The notes: generated from the letters alone by a model not told the origin. Counted from the first letter of the stretch, positions 18,085-26,328 are shown. The stretch: DNA of 64,000 nucleotides from Arthrobacter sp. S39 (GCF_004320525.1 NZ_SIHX01000011.1:1-64000), one strand, 5' to 3'. Made by a program: numbers and translations.

Positions 18085-19155
18085 ATGTCCCTCAGCGTTG
18101 AGGAAATGAACAAGCAGCTCCCCGTGGCCAATGCGCTGCCCGGCGAGGCCGTGCCGTATTACATGGCCTCAGGGGAAGGTGCCCGCTACGAAATCAACGG
18201 CCAGCTGGTGACGGTCATCGCCCGCGCCGCGGACACCGGGGGCATCTTCAGTGCTGCCTACATCTCCGGCGGCATGGGGGCGGAATCGCCGTTCGTCAGC
18301 CACAAGGTGGAGCACAAGACGCTCTACGTGTTTGACGGCATCCTGCACGTCTGGCTGCCGGGCGAGAGCCGCATCCTGACCCCCGGCGACTCGGTGGTCA
18401 TCCCGCCGGGAACCCCGCACGCCTACCGCATGGCCAGCCACTACACCCGCTTCCTGAACTGGATGACGCCGGGCGGCGCAGAGGCCTACTACGAGCGCGT
18501 GGGCACGCCCATTGATTCGCATGTTCCCCCGGTCCGCGCAGGCCGTTCCGCCAGCCTCCAGGAGCAGGCCGAGGTGGGCGCCGAGTTTGGCATCACCTTC
18601 CCGGACGTGGAGCGGGTCACCCCCACGTTCAAGCACGACGCCGGCCTCCCCGCCACGCAGAGCCCCTACTTCCTCAGTGCCCACGAGGGTGAGCGCCTGG
18701 CCAGCTACCAGACAATGTTCACGTACCTCTCCCGCCCGGCAAACACCGGCTCGAACTACTTCGCGGTCCACACCAAGGGCGCCAAGTCGCCCTACATTCC
18801 GCTGCACTTCCACTCCGAGCACACCGAGAACTTCCTGTGCACCGAGGGCCGGATGTGGCTGTACGCCAACGGCCGCGAAATGCTGCTGACCAAGGGCGAC
18901 TTCGTGCACGCCCCGGCCGGCACCGTCCACTCATTCGCGTTCGATTCACACAACACGCAGATGGTGGGCTTCCTGACGCCGTCGGTCTTCAACGGCTTCT
19001 TCGAGTACTTCAACAAGCCCACCGAGGACTACATGTACACCGAAGGCGGGACGCCCTACATGGACATGGAAGGCTTTGGCCGCGCCCAGGCCGAGATGGA
19101 CCTCACCGTGGTGGGCCCGCCGCCGCAGCGCCGGGCGGCCCTGGAAATCTCCTAG
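18085..19155 (+). CDS. Bicupin quercetin 2,3-dioxygenase-like protein
   Basis: A 356-aa protein with two cupin domains (about 50-135 and 220-310) and a strong GAAAGAAGGA ribosome site. It resembles the Bacillus YxaG/QdoI family, which opens the C-ring of quercetin to give a depside plus carbon monoxide. The C-terminal cupin holds a full metal set: H241, H243, E248 and H282 (LHFHSEHTENF and GTVHSF). The N-terminal cupin keeps only H73/H77 and H112 and lacks the usual HxH and glutamate, so it may bind no metal. It has its own upstream region with an IclR-type motif. Nearby rhamnosidases, beta-glucosidase and aromatic genes support a flavonoid role. A general pirin/cupin function remains possible. 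Confidence 0.78.
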   Translation: MSLSVEEMNKQLPVANALPGEAVPYYMASGEGARYEINGQLVTVIARAADTGGIFSAAYISGGMGAESPFVSHKVEHKTLYVFDGILHVWLPGESRILTPGDSVVIPPGTPHAYRMASHYTRFLNWMTPGGAEAYYERVGTPIDSHVPPVRAGRSASLQEQAEVGAEFGITFPDVERVTPTFKHDAGLPATQSPYFLSAHEGERLASYQTMFTYLSRPANTGSNYFAVHTKGAKSPYIPLHFHSEHTENFLCTEGRMWLYANGREMLLTKGDFVHAPAGTVHSFAFDSHNTQMVGFLTPSVFNGFFEYFNKPTEDYMYTEGGTPYMDMEGFGRAQAEMDLTVVGPPPQRRAALEIS

Positions 19156-19180
19156 CCCCCAACACCCATAGCCCGAAACC

Positions 19181-19236
19181 CCAAATGGTCCGTCAACATA
19201 TGTTGACGGACCGTTTGGCGTCAACTAATGTTGACG
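19181..19236 (+). promoter_or_regulatory. Twin GTCAAC-N4-GTTGAC palindromes over a promoter
   Basis: The first palindrome is perfect for 26 bp (19187-19212, core GTCAACATATGTTGAC) and extends to 38 bp (19181-19218) with one mismatch. The second, CGTCAACTAATGTTGACG, is at 19219-19236. A -35 TTGACG (19203-19208) lies in the first and a -10 TAATGT (19226-19231), 17 bp away, in the second. The small HTH gene follows directly, so autoregulation is likely. The first palindrome may also terminate the dioxygenase transcript. Confidence 0.6.
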
Positions 19237-19253
19237 AAATGGAGGTGGAACGG

Positions 19254-19454
19254 ATGAAAACACTCGTTGCCTCGATGGACGGCAAGGGACCCGCGGAGGC
19301 ACTGTATGCCGTGGCCGAGCTGCAGAAGGAAGTGGGAAGGACCGAGGCATCCCTGGTCCGCAAGGCCCGGCAGGCAGGACTTTCCTGGGAAGCAATCGCC
19401 CTGTGCCTGGGCGTGAGCAAGCAGGCGGTCCACCGGAAGTACGGGAAGCAGTAG
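19254..19454 (+). CDS. Small helix-turn-helix DNA-binding protein
   Basis: A 66-aa protein, MKTLVASMDGKGPAEALYAV onward. The C-terminal half VRKARQAGLSWEAIALCLGVSKQAVHRKYGK is a clear helix-turn-helix of the kind seen in small actinobacterial regulators. ATG 19254 is preferred because GGAGG lies 8 nt upstream; ATG 19239 is an alternative. There is no effector domain, so it must dimerise or work with a partner. The two palindromes overlapping its promoter are the obvious binding sites. Similar short HTH proteins occur in other actinobacteria. The partner and targets here are unknown. Confidence 0.65.
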   Translation: MKTLVASMDGKGPAEALYAVAELQKEVGRTEASLVRKARQAGLSWEAIALCLGVSKQAVHRKYGKQ

Positions 19455-19470
19455 CCACCTGGTTTTAAAC

Positions 19471-19533
19471 CAACGCGGGGTCACTTCCGGCCCTTAAAAG
19501 GGCTGCTGATGGGCCGGAAGTGACCCCGCGTTG
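19471..19533. terminator. Intergenic hairpin, shared-arm element copy B
   Basis: The arms 19471-19493 and 19511-19533 are perfect 23-bp inverted repeats (CAACGCGGGGTCACTTCCGG plus CCC). The loop is 17 nt, the same length as in copy A at 5959-6023 although its sequence differs. A TGTTTT follows. It lies between convergent genes and probably stops transcription from both sides. Confidence 0.75.
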
Positions 19534-19540
19534 CTGTTTT

Positions 19541-20779
19541 CTAACGGGATGGGAATTGACGGACCAGTTCGCGGCCGTAGTCGTTGCCGTTGGGGGTCCG
19601 GACCACCGTATGCATGTGGAACGGCGCGGGCTCGTCGTTGCTGAGGAACACCCCGGTGTGGTGGTCCAGCTCCAGAACCAGCACGGGGCTCTGCAGCCGG
19701 AAGTAGAACGCCTCCGGCTCCGCCCAGCCGCCGATCCAGCTGAACCAGGTCTCACCATAGTGCTCCTGGATTTCCCGACGGCGGGCCGCCCGGGGACCGT
19801 CCGGCAGGTAGGCGATGAAGTCCTCCACCACGTCGTCCAGCACGGCCCGGGCCTCGGGCGGCATGGAGCTCACCAGGATTCCCTCATAGGGGATCACCCT
19901 GTTGTCCTGGAAGCAGCCACCGAGGTGCCGCTCGTCGCCGGGATGGACCCGCCCGTCCGGCATGGCCGGGTCCACCATGGAGCCGTACACGGTGGCTTCT
20001 TTCCGCAGGCCGTCGGGCAGGGCGCCCATCAGCTGGCGGGCGAGGGCGATGCGCTCCTTGAAAACCTTGACGCCCCGGTGCGGGCCGGCGTCGATGCCGT
20101 CCGGTTCGGCGCCCAGGAAGACGGGCGAGATCACCAGCTGGGTGCCGACCACGAGGCAGTTCAGCGCCACGTGGTGGCCGAAGAGCTGCCAGCCCCACGG
20201 CGCGGTCTCGGACGGCTCGCCAAACAGCGCAAAGTTGTAGCTGAATTCGTTCATCAGCAGCGGCAGTTCCACCAGGTCGCCCAGGAAGCCGTTGATCCGC
20301 ATGAGGTTCCGGACAAGCTGGAATCCGGCCGGGCTCAGGCTCGCCTCCACCACGGCAAGGGCGGCATCGCGGACAGCGGGATCCAGTTCGTCCAGTCGGA
20401 GCCCGGTGTCGTGCTGCATAAACTCCGGGTTGGCCCAGCTCTGCCACTCAGGGGCGTCCACGGGATAGGTCACCTTGGACACCTCATCCAGGGTCGCGGC
20501 GGACAGCAGCTTCCGCGCGGCCGCCGCCATCGCCGCCGTTGGGGCTTCTTCGCCGGTCCGCGCCGGAGCCAGCGGATACAGACCGGGTCGGAGGCCGCCG
20601 TCGTTCGTGATGCCCTTGAACGGCTGCGGGTACAGCTTTTTCCAGCCTTCGATCATGGGGCCGGCAAAGGAGTCCGTGGTAGCCGCTTCGGCGTACTCCC
20701 GGGCGTGGAGGCCGCGGATTTCCGCCACCCGGGGGTGGTCCGGGGCGAACAGGAAATCACGGAATGACGGCGCTGACAC
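19541..20779 (-). CDS. DUF3500 family protein
   Basis: A 412-aa protein matching the DUF3500 pattern: MRINGFLGDLVELPLLMNEFSYNFALFGEPSETAPWGWQLFGHHVALN, then GAEP, and a late HHTGVFLS and FHMHTVVRTPNG. The conserved histidines (GHH, HHTG, FHMH) could bind a metal, but no function is established for the family that I can name. GTG 20779 has AAAGGA upstream and overlaps the monooxygenase stop by 23 bp, so it is the last gene of the hydrolase-FAH-monooxygenase operon. That context suggests a step in breakdown of a phenolic compound. Confidence 0.7.
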   Translation of the reverse strand: MSAPSFRDFLFAPDHPRVAEIRGLHAREYAEAATTDSFAGPMIEGWKKLYPQPFKGITNDGGLRPGLYPLAPARTGEEAPTAAMAAAARKLLSAATLDEVSKVTYPVDAPEWQSWANPEFMQHDTGLRLDELDPAVRDAALAVVEASLSPAGFQLVRNLMRINGFLGDLVELPLLMNEFSYNFALFGEPSETAPWGWQLFGHHVALNCLVVGTQLVISPVFLGAEPDGIDAGPHRGVKVFKERIALARQLMGALPDGLRKEATVYGSMVDPAMPDGRVHPGDERHLGGCFQDNRVIPYEGILVSSMPPEARAVLDDVVEDFIAYLPDGPRAARRREIQEHYGETWFSWIGGWAEPEAFYFRLQSPVLVLELDHHTGVFLSNDEPAPFHMHTVVRTPNGNDYGRELVRQFPSR

Positions 20780-22562
20780 GGGTGTTCCTTTCGTTGGGCT
20801 GGGATGAGGTTTGCTGCGTCGGGGTGGGCTGTGACGAGGCGTCCGGTGATGCCGGGCTCGCCGCGCCCCAGCCGGCGGCCACGGCCAGCGCCGCTGCTGC
20901 GGCTTCGGCCGAGCTGCCGCGCCAGGCCACGTGCTGGTCCGGGCGGACCAGCACGGCGTCGGCGCCCCACAGGTCAGTCATCGGCGTTCCGTCGTCGGAA
21001 GGTCCGACGGCGGCGACGGTCACCGGGATGCCCCTCCGGGCACCCGCTTCGAGGACCGGCGCAAAGGCCTGGGACTCCGGCACCGCGCCCAGCGCACCGG
21101 CGTCGGCCAGCAGGGTGAAGCCGCTGCCGAGGAGGCTGTACACCGATGTGGACCGATCCAGCCACGCATGCGGGAGGAGGGCACCCGGGCTGGCCGACGG
21201 CACATAGCGGATGGGGTCTTCGGCGGGAACGGGCGAACCGTCCGGCACCACCAGCGGGGAATCCCCATAGGCGTAGCCGAGCACCAGTCCCAGCGAATCG
21301 AACTCGCTTTGCTTCACCGCAAGCGCCTCGTGGGCGGACTGCCGGGCGCGGACTCCGTCATCGCCGTCGCTGCGCAGGGCGGGATCGGCGAAGTGGTAGG
21401 CGAGCGCCTTGCCGTTGGAGGCGGCCTCGCGGATGGTCCTGGCCGCTACGGGGCGGCGTTCCAGCCCGTAGCTGTCCAGGAGATCCGGGCCGCCCCAGCC
21501 GGCGAGACTGGCGGCGATTTTCCAGGCCAGGTTGGCGGCGTCGCCGATGCAGGTGTTGAAGCCGTGCCCGCCCCAGGGCGGGTTCAGGTGCGCGGCGTCG
21601 CCCACCAGGAAGACGCCGTCGCGGCCGTAGCCGGGAGCCAGCAGCATGCGCGCCGTCCACGGGTCGGTGGCGACGACGTCGACGTCCACGTCTGCGCCGA
21701 CCAGCTGGCGGACCATGGCAACAGCGCCGTCCGCCGCTGTGCCGCCCGCGGCGGCTTTCTCGGCCGCAGAGGCGTCCACGCCCTGGATGATGGCCCACCA
21801 GGTGTCGGCAAGGTCCATCCGGCCCACCATCCCGGCGGCTTCCGTGCCCACCACCCAGTACTGGACGGCCGGCGGCAGGGTGATCGCGGAGCCCAGGTCC
21901 TTGGATCGGAACATGATGCTGATGTTGGAGAGGGCCGCGGAGCCGCCTTCCAGGCGGATGCCCAGGCTGCGCCGCACGGCCGATGAACCGCCGTCGGCGC
22001 CGATGACAAAGCGCGCGGAGATGGTGCCCGTGTTTCCGGCGTCGTCCGCTGCAGTAACCGTGGACGGGCTGCCGGAGTGCACAGCAACGTCCTGGACGTG
22101 CCAGCCGGCCAGCAGGGTCACCAGCGGCGCCTCGGCAACCGCGGCGCGGAGGACCTCCTCGAGGACGGGCTGCGGGACCTGCTGGCCGCACTCGGGCTGC
22201 GGACCGTAGCGGCCGGGGACCAACTGGAACGCATTGCGGAAGGTACGGAGTTCGTGGGCTGAGGGGCCGGTGAGGCCGGTGCAGAAGGTGACGTCGTGGG
22301 CGTAGTCCACGGGAAGCGGGGCGGCGGTCCGGAGCGCGTCGGCGAGTCCCAGCCGCCACAGGTGCGTCATGGTGCGCGCGTTGGTGGTTTTGGCCCGAGG
22401 CCGGGTGGGATCCACTGACGTCCGCGGCTCGACCACCACGCTGGGGATGCCGCGCGAGGCGAGGTCCAGCGCGAGGAAGAGCCCGCTGGGACCGCCGCCT
22501 GCGATCAGTACTTCTGCCTCCTCCGGCAGCGCATCAGGGGAGGCCGGTTGCAGGGTGGCCAT
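20757..22562 (-). CDS. FAD-dependent aromatic-ring monooxygenase
   Basis: A 601-aa flavoprotein of the PheA/MhpA/TfdB class: an N-terminal FAD loop EVLIAGGGPSGLFLALDLASRG, the RAKTTNARTMTHLWRLG segment, the FVIGADGGSSAVRRSLG DG motif, and VFLVGDAAHLNPPWGGHGFNTCIGDAANLAWK for the flavin ribityl site. A thioredoxin-like C-terminal region follows, as in phenol hydroxylases. Its ATG overlaps the FAH stop (TGATG). It should hydroxylate a phenolic ring with NAD(P)H and oxygen. The phloroglucinol-type fragment of quercetin is a candidate substrate, but this is inferred from context only. Confidence 0.82.
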   Translation of the reverse strand: MATLQPASPDALPEEAEVLIAGGGPSGLFLALDLASRGIPSVVVEPRTSVDPTRPRAKTTNARTMTHLWRLGLADALRTAAPLPVDYAHDVTFCTGLTGPSAHELRTFRNAFQLVPGRYGPQPECGQQVPQPVLEEVLRAAVAEAPLVTLLAGWHVQDVAVHSGSPSTVTAADDAGNTGTISARFVIGADGGSSAVRRSLGIRLEGGSAALSNISIMFRSKDLGSAITLPPAVQYWVVGTEAAGMVGRMDLADTWWAIIQGVDASAAEKAAAGGTAADGAVAMVRQLVGADVDVDVVATDPWTARMLLAPGYGRDGVFLVGDAAHLNPPWGGHGFNTCIGDAANLAWKIAASLAGWGGPDLLDSYGLERRPVAARTIREAASNGKALAYHFADPALRSDGDDGVRARQSAHEALAVKQSEFDSLGLVLGYAYGDSPLVVPDGSPVPAEDPIRYVPSASPGALLPHAWLDRSTSVYSLLGSGFTLLADAGALGAVPESQAFAPVLEAGARRGIPVTVAAVGPSDDGTPMTDLWGADAVLVRPDQHVAWRGSSAEAAAAALAVAAGWGAASPASPDASSQPTPTQQTSSQPNERNTRVSAVIP

Positions 22563-23458
22563 CAGGCACGGCCACGAAGTGAGAGGTCGCCGACGGGGGT
22601 GGTCAGGGTGCCGAGCTTGTCGATCTCGACCTCTACGGTGTCGCCGGGCTGCAGCAGCCACTGCGGCGTGCGGGCATAGCCCACGCCCTCGGGGGTTCCG
22701 GTGGCGATGATGTCACCCGGGTGCAGGGTCAGGGTCTGGCTGATGAGCGCGATGATGGCCGGCACGGAGAAGATCATGTCCCGGGTGTTGCCGTTCTGGG
22801 CTTCGACGCCGTTCACCCGCGTGCGGACCTGGAGGCCGTCCCGGAGGTCGCCCACCTCGTCGCGGCTGACCAGCGGGCCCAGGGGTCCGGTGAAGTCGCC
22901 GTTTTTGCCCAGTGTCCACTGCGATGTGAGCTTCTGGGCACGGCGGGCGGTGATGTCGTTGAAGGTGGAGTACCCGAAGACCGATTCGGCGGCAGTGGCC
23001 TCGTCCGCGGATTCCACGCGCTGGCCGATGTACGCCGCGACTTCGCCTTCCCAGTCCAGGCCGTCCTCGCCGGCGGGGACCGGGACCGGCACGTTCCCCA
23101 CGGACAGGGATGCGGTCCAGCGGCCGAACAGTGTGGGGTACGGCGGAAGCTCCTGGTCCTTGTAGCTTCCTTCGGCAACGTGCGCCTTGTAGTTCAAACC
23201 GACGCAGATGACCCGCGCCGACGCGGGGACGAGGGGCACCTCGGTGACGCTGCCGCGCTCAAGCCAGCTGCCGGCGTCGGACGCTGAATTGCCGGACACG
23301 GAGGCGCCGGCGACCCCGGAGGCCAGGGAGACAGACTTGTCTTGCCAGCCGGCGGCGTCGGCCCAGAACCCAGCGACGGGGGCCAGCGGGAAAACGCGGG
23401 AATCCACCAGGGCCGCTGCCCAGGATTCCCCGCGGTGGGTGATGCCGATGTACTGCAT
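22562..23458 (-). CDS. Fumarylacetoacetate hydrolase (FAH) family protein
   Basis: A 298-aa protein with the FAH catalytic core: VICVGLNYKAHVAEG, LDWEGEVAAYIGQR carrying the metal-binding glutamates, FNDITARRAQ, TGPLGPLVSRDEV, and HPGDIIATGTPEGVGYAR. Members cleave C-C bonds of acylpyruvates or isomerise ring-fission products. The first about 80 residues are variable. It is the second gene of the aromatic operon, with a 57-bp gap after the hydrolase and translational coupling to the monooxygenase. It probably acts on a ring-opened intermediate. Confidence 0.83.
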   Translation of the reverse strand: MQYIGITHRGESWAAALVDSRVFPLAPVAGFWADAAGWQDKSVSLASGVAGASVSGNSASDAGSWLERGSVTEVPLVPASARVICVGLNYKAHVAEGSYKDQELPPYPTLFGRWTASLSVGNVPVPVPAGEDGLDWEGEVAAYIGQRVESADEATAAESVFGYSTFNDITARRAQKLTSQWTLGKNGDFTGPLGPLVSRDEVGDLRDGLQVRTRVNGVEAQNGNTRDMIFSVPAIIALISQTLTLHPGDIIATGTPEGVGYARTPQWLLQPGDTVEVEIDKLGTLTTPVGDLSLRGRA

Positions 23459-23515
23459 GTGGAGCCTTTCAGGTCTGCCCGGGCACGGCGAATGCCGCCC
23501 CGGCGGGTTCAGGAG

Positions 23516-24412
23516 TCAGGAAGCCTGGGCTTGCCTGCGGAAGAAATCAATGGTGGCGTCCAGGACCTTCTGCACCGCGGCCGGACTTTTGTCCGGCAGC
23601 AACCACATGTGGTCGGCGCCTTCAATGAGGAGAAGTTCGACGTCGGCCGCGGCGGCTTCCAGCGCCGCGGCCAGGGTGGTGGACTGCGCCGCGGGGACGA
23701 ACCGGTCGGCGGTCCCGTGGGCCAGGAAAAACGGCGGGGCGTGCTCGCCCGCGTAGGTCAGGGGGCTGGCAGCCGCGGCCTTGCCCGGGGCGTCCTTTGG
23801 CTGTGCGCCGATCAGGAGGGCCTCGCGGGAGCCGGGATCATCGGCGGTGGCGACGGCATTGGGAAGGGCCTGTTCACCCATGTGGACCAGGTCGGTGGGC
23901 GGGTACCAGGCGGCGACGGCGGCCACCGGGGCGTTGGCGGCAGGCACGCCGGCCTCCGCAGTGTCGGAGTCCGGATTCGCGCCGAGCCCCACGAGGCAGG
24001 CCAGGTGCCCTCCGGCGGAATCCCCCCACGCGTAGATCCGCCGGGGGTCCACGTTGTACTCCGCGGCGTGCGCCCGCAGCCAGGCGACGGCGGCCTGGGC
24101 GTCCTGGAGCTGGGCCGGAAAGACTGCCTGCGAGGACAGCCGGTAGTCAGCGGAAACCACGGCAAAGCCGGCCGCGGCGACGCGTTCAAAGGGCGCCAGG
24201 GCGAACCCGTCCGTGACAGGTCCGAGCGAGGAGCGCTCCCCCATCCGCCAGCCGCCGCCATGGAAATGGACGATGGCCGGAACGGGGCCGGCGACCGGGC
24301 CGAGAGCATCCGCATCAGCCGGAAGGTAAAGGTCCAGCAGCAACGGCACACCGCCGGGCCGGGAAAACTCAATCCCCTTCAGGACTTCCCCTGCAGTCAT
24401 CAGCGACTCCAT
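23516..24412 (-). CDS. Alpha/beta hydrolase (HSL/BD-FAE type esterase)
   Basis: A 298-aa protein with the oxyanion motif VHFHGGGWRMG, nucleophile elbow WGDSAGGHLA, the acid in HGTADRFVP and histidine in EGADHMW. No signal peptide is present. It is the first gene of the operon running to DUF3500 and has an IclR-type palindrome 81 bp upstream. In a quercetin route an esterase is needed to split the depside into protocatechuate and a phloroglucinol carboxylate. Position makes this a good candidate, though several other hydrolases in the window could do it. Confidence 0.8.
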   Translation of the reverse strand: MESLMTAGEVLKGIEFSRPGGVPLLLDLYLPADADALGPVAGPVPAIVHFHGGGWRMGERSSLGPVTDGFALAPFERVAAAGFAVVSADYRLSSQAVFPAQLQDAQAAVAWLRAHAAEYNVDPRRIYAWGDSAGGHLACLVGLGANPDSDTAEAGVPAANAPVAAVAAWYPPTDLVHMGEQALPNAVATADDPGSREALLIGAQPKDAPGKAAAASPLTYAGEHAPPFFLAHGTADRFVPAAQSTTLAAALEAAAADVELLLIEGADHMWLLPDKSPAAVQKVLDATIDFFRRQAQAS

Positions 24413-24492
24413 CCATTGCCGTGGCCGGTATCAGGATCGATCCGGCGCTTTACCTAAGCCTGCTGGAATGGCACGGGACAGGGAACGTGAGA

Positions 24493-24507
24493 TTTCAATG
24501 ATTGAAA
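24493..24507. promoter_or_regulatory. IclR-type motif, site 2 (before the aromatic operon)
   Basis: TTTCAATGATTGAAA is a perfect odd-length palindrome and fits TTTCAWTGRNYGRAA. It lies between the EamA stop and the esterase start (24412, minus strand), the only gap from which the operon promoter can act. Confidence 0.62.
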
Positions 24508-24518
24508 GGTTGCCCGGA

Positions 24519-25379
24519 TTAGCGTCCGCCGCGGAACAGGAGCGCGCCGGCGTTGGCCACAACGATCAGCCCGATCCCGCACCACTGCGCCGCCCCCAGG
24601 TGCTCATGCAGCACGAGGGCTCCGATCAGGGCGGCAAAGACAGGGTTGATGCTCATTAGGACGCCAAAGACGTTAGCCGGGACCCGGCGCAGGGCAATCA
24701 GGTCGGCAAGGTAGGGCACCACCGAGGCCAGCACTCCGGCACCGACGGCGCACAGCACGGTGAAGGCGTCCGGCGGCCGGCTCACAAAAATCACCGCAGC
24801 CACGGGCAGGAACAGCACCGCGGAAACGCCGGTGGCAGCGGCGGTGCCCTGGACTCCCGGGATCCGCCGGCCAACGGTGCGGTTGAGCAGGATGTAAGCC
24901 GCCCAGCTGCACGCCGCGATGAGGCCCAGCACGATTCCGAAGTAGTCGGTGGAGGGCTTCGGCTGGGTGATCGCCACAACGCCTGCCCCGGCGAGGACCG
25001 CGCAGACGGCGCTGGCCCTGCTCCGGCTGCTGAGCAGCGCCACGGCGAGGGGCCCGAGGAATTCAAGCGTGACCGCCAGCCCGAGGCCCACGCGCTGGAT
25101 GGCCGAGTAAAGGGACAGGTTCATGGTTCCGAAGACCACCGCCAGCAGCAGGACCGGCCACCATTGCTGCCGCGTCAGGGTCCACAGCCTGGGCCTGACC
25201 ACGGGAAGCAGCACCGCAGCGGCAACCAACTGCCGCACCGCCACCACGCCGACGGGTCCCATCCCGGGGAAAGCCAGTGAGCCGCTGGCCGCGCCCAACT
25301 GGTTGGACAAGGCACTGGCCACGAGTGTTGCCGTGCCGCCCTTGCGCGCCGCTTTACTGGATGAAGTTCCTTCCATCAT
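24519..25379 (-). CDS. EamA/DMT-family transporter
   Basis: A 286-aa membrane protein with about ten hydrophobic helices and two internally related EamA halves (AVRQLVAAAVLLPVV, FLGPLAVALLSSR, NVFGVLMSINPVFAALIGALVLHEHLG). It resembles RhtA/YdcZ-like threonine/homoserine or metabolite exporters. The start is at the double ATG 25379/25376; the much longer upstream frame runs through the divergent LysR gene and is unlikely. It is paired head-to-head with LysR, which presumably controls it. The substrate is unknown. Confidence 0.8.
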   Translation of the reverse strand: MMEGTSSSKAARKGGTATLVASALSNQLGAASGSLAFPGMGPVGVVAVRQLVAAAVLLPVVRPRLWTLTRQQWWPVLLLAVVFGTMNLSLYSAIQRVGLGLAVTLEFLGPLAVALLSSRSRASAVCAVLAGAGVVAITQPKPSTDYFGIVLGLIAACSWAAYILLNRTVGRRIPGVQGTAAATGVSAVLFLPVAAVIFVSRPPDAFTVLCAVGAGVLASVVPYLADLIALRRVPANVFGVLMSINPVFAALIGALVLHEHLGAAQWCGIGLIVVANAGALLFRGGR

Positions 25380-25428
25380 GTAGGCAGTGTGCTCCGCTGT
25401 CCGGCAACCGCTAAATGCATGGAGGGAG

Positions 25429-25455
25429 CTATTTATGCGCTGGGCGCATGAATAG
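25429..25455. promoter_or_regulatory. LysR-type palindrome in the divergent EamA/lysR gap
   Basis: The arms CTATTTATGCGC (25429-25440) and GCGCATGAATAG (25444-25455) pair at 11 of 12 positions around TGG. It ends 10 bp before the LysR start and is well placed for autoregulation and control of the exporter. Confidence 0.6.
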
Positions 25456-25464
25456 ACTGGCCGC

Positions 25465-26328
25465 ATGGATCTTGAGTTGCGGCAGCTCCGCTGCCTCGCG
25501 GCGCTTCTGGAGGCGGGCACGTTCACCGATGCCGCCATTGACCTGGGCATCTCGCAGGCTGCCGTCTCGCGGAACATCGCAGCCCTGGAGCGCACGCTGG
25601 GCGTCCGGCTGGTGCACCGGACCACCCGAAGCGTCGCCCTGACGGAGGCCGGGGAGCGGGCCATGGTCCACGTCCGCCGCGCACTCTCAGCGCTGGACGA
25701 GCTGGTCCGTGAGGCGGGTTCCCAGGCGGGGACCGTCCGGATCGGCTATGCGTGGTCTGCCTTGGGCGAGCACACCACGGACTTCCAGCACCGGTGGGCC
25801 GCAGCATTCCCGGACACGGAGCTGGAGCTCGTCCGGAACAACACCCCGACGGCGGGACTCACCGAGGGGACGGCAGACCTCGCCATCCTCCGGCGGGCAC
25901 CGGAAGCGGCAGGCATCGACTTCGTGTCGGTTGGCGAGGAAAAACGCTATTGCGCGATGAGTTCCGATGACCCGCTCGCCGGCAGGCGGTCGGTGACCCT
26001 GGCACAGGTGGCGCAAGCCGCGCTGGCGGTGGACGGCAGGACCGGCAGCACCACCAAATCGCTGTGGCCTGCAGACAGCCAGCCAGCGAAGTTTGTTGCC
26101 ATCCGCGACGTTGACGACTGGCTAACGGTCATCGGCAGCGGCAAGGCGCGCGGCATCACCGCAGCGTCAACGGCACACCAGTACCGGCGCCGCGGCGTGG
26201 TGTACCGGGCCGTGCGCGATGCACCGCCGGTCCCCGTCTATCTGGCGTGGTCCGGGACCGACGCCCCGCGGGAGCGGCAGAGAGTCATCGACCTGCTGGC
26301 CGCGCTCTACGGCACGGGGCGTCCTTAA
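25465..26328 (+). CDS. LysR-family transcriptional regulator
   Basis: A 287-aa protein. The N-terminal winged helix is canonical: MDLELRQLRCLAALLEAGTF, then AAIDLGISQAAVSRNIAALERTLGVRLVHRTTRSVALTEAG. A shortened effector domain follows (VRIGYAWSALGEH, ADLAILRRAP). It is divergent from the EamA exporter with an 85-bp gap holding a 27-bp palindrome. The inducer is not predictable. Confidence 0.88.
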   Translation: MDLELRQLRCLAALLEAGTFTDAAIDLGISQAAVSRNIAALERTLGVRLVHRTTRSVALTEAGERAMVHVRRALSALDELVREAGSQAGTVRIGYAWSALGEHTTDFQHRWAAAFPDTELELVRNNTPTAGLTEGTADLAILRRAPEAAGIDFVSVGEEKRYCAMSSDDPLAGRRSVTLAQVAQAALAVDGRTGSTTKSLWPADSQPAKFVAIRDVDDWLTVIGSGKARGITAASTAHQYRRRGVVYRAVRDAPPVPVYLAWSGTDAPRERQRVIDLLAALYGTGRP

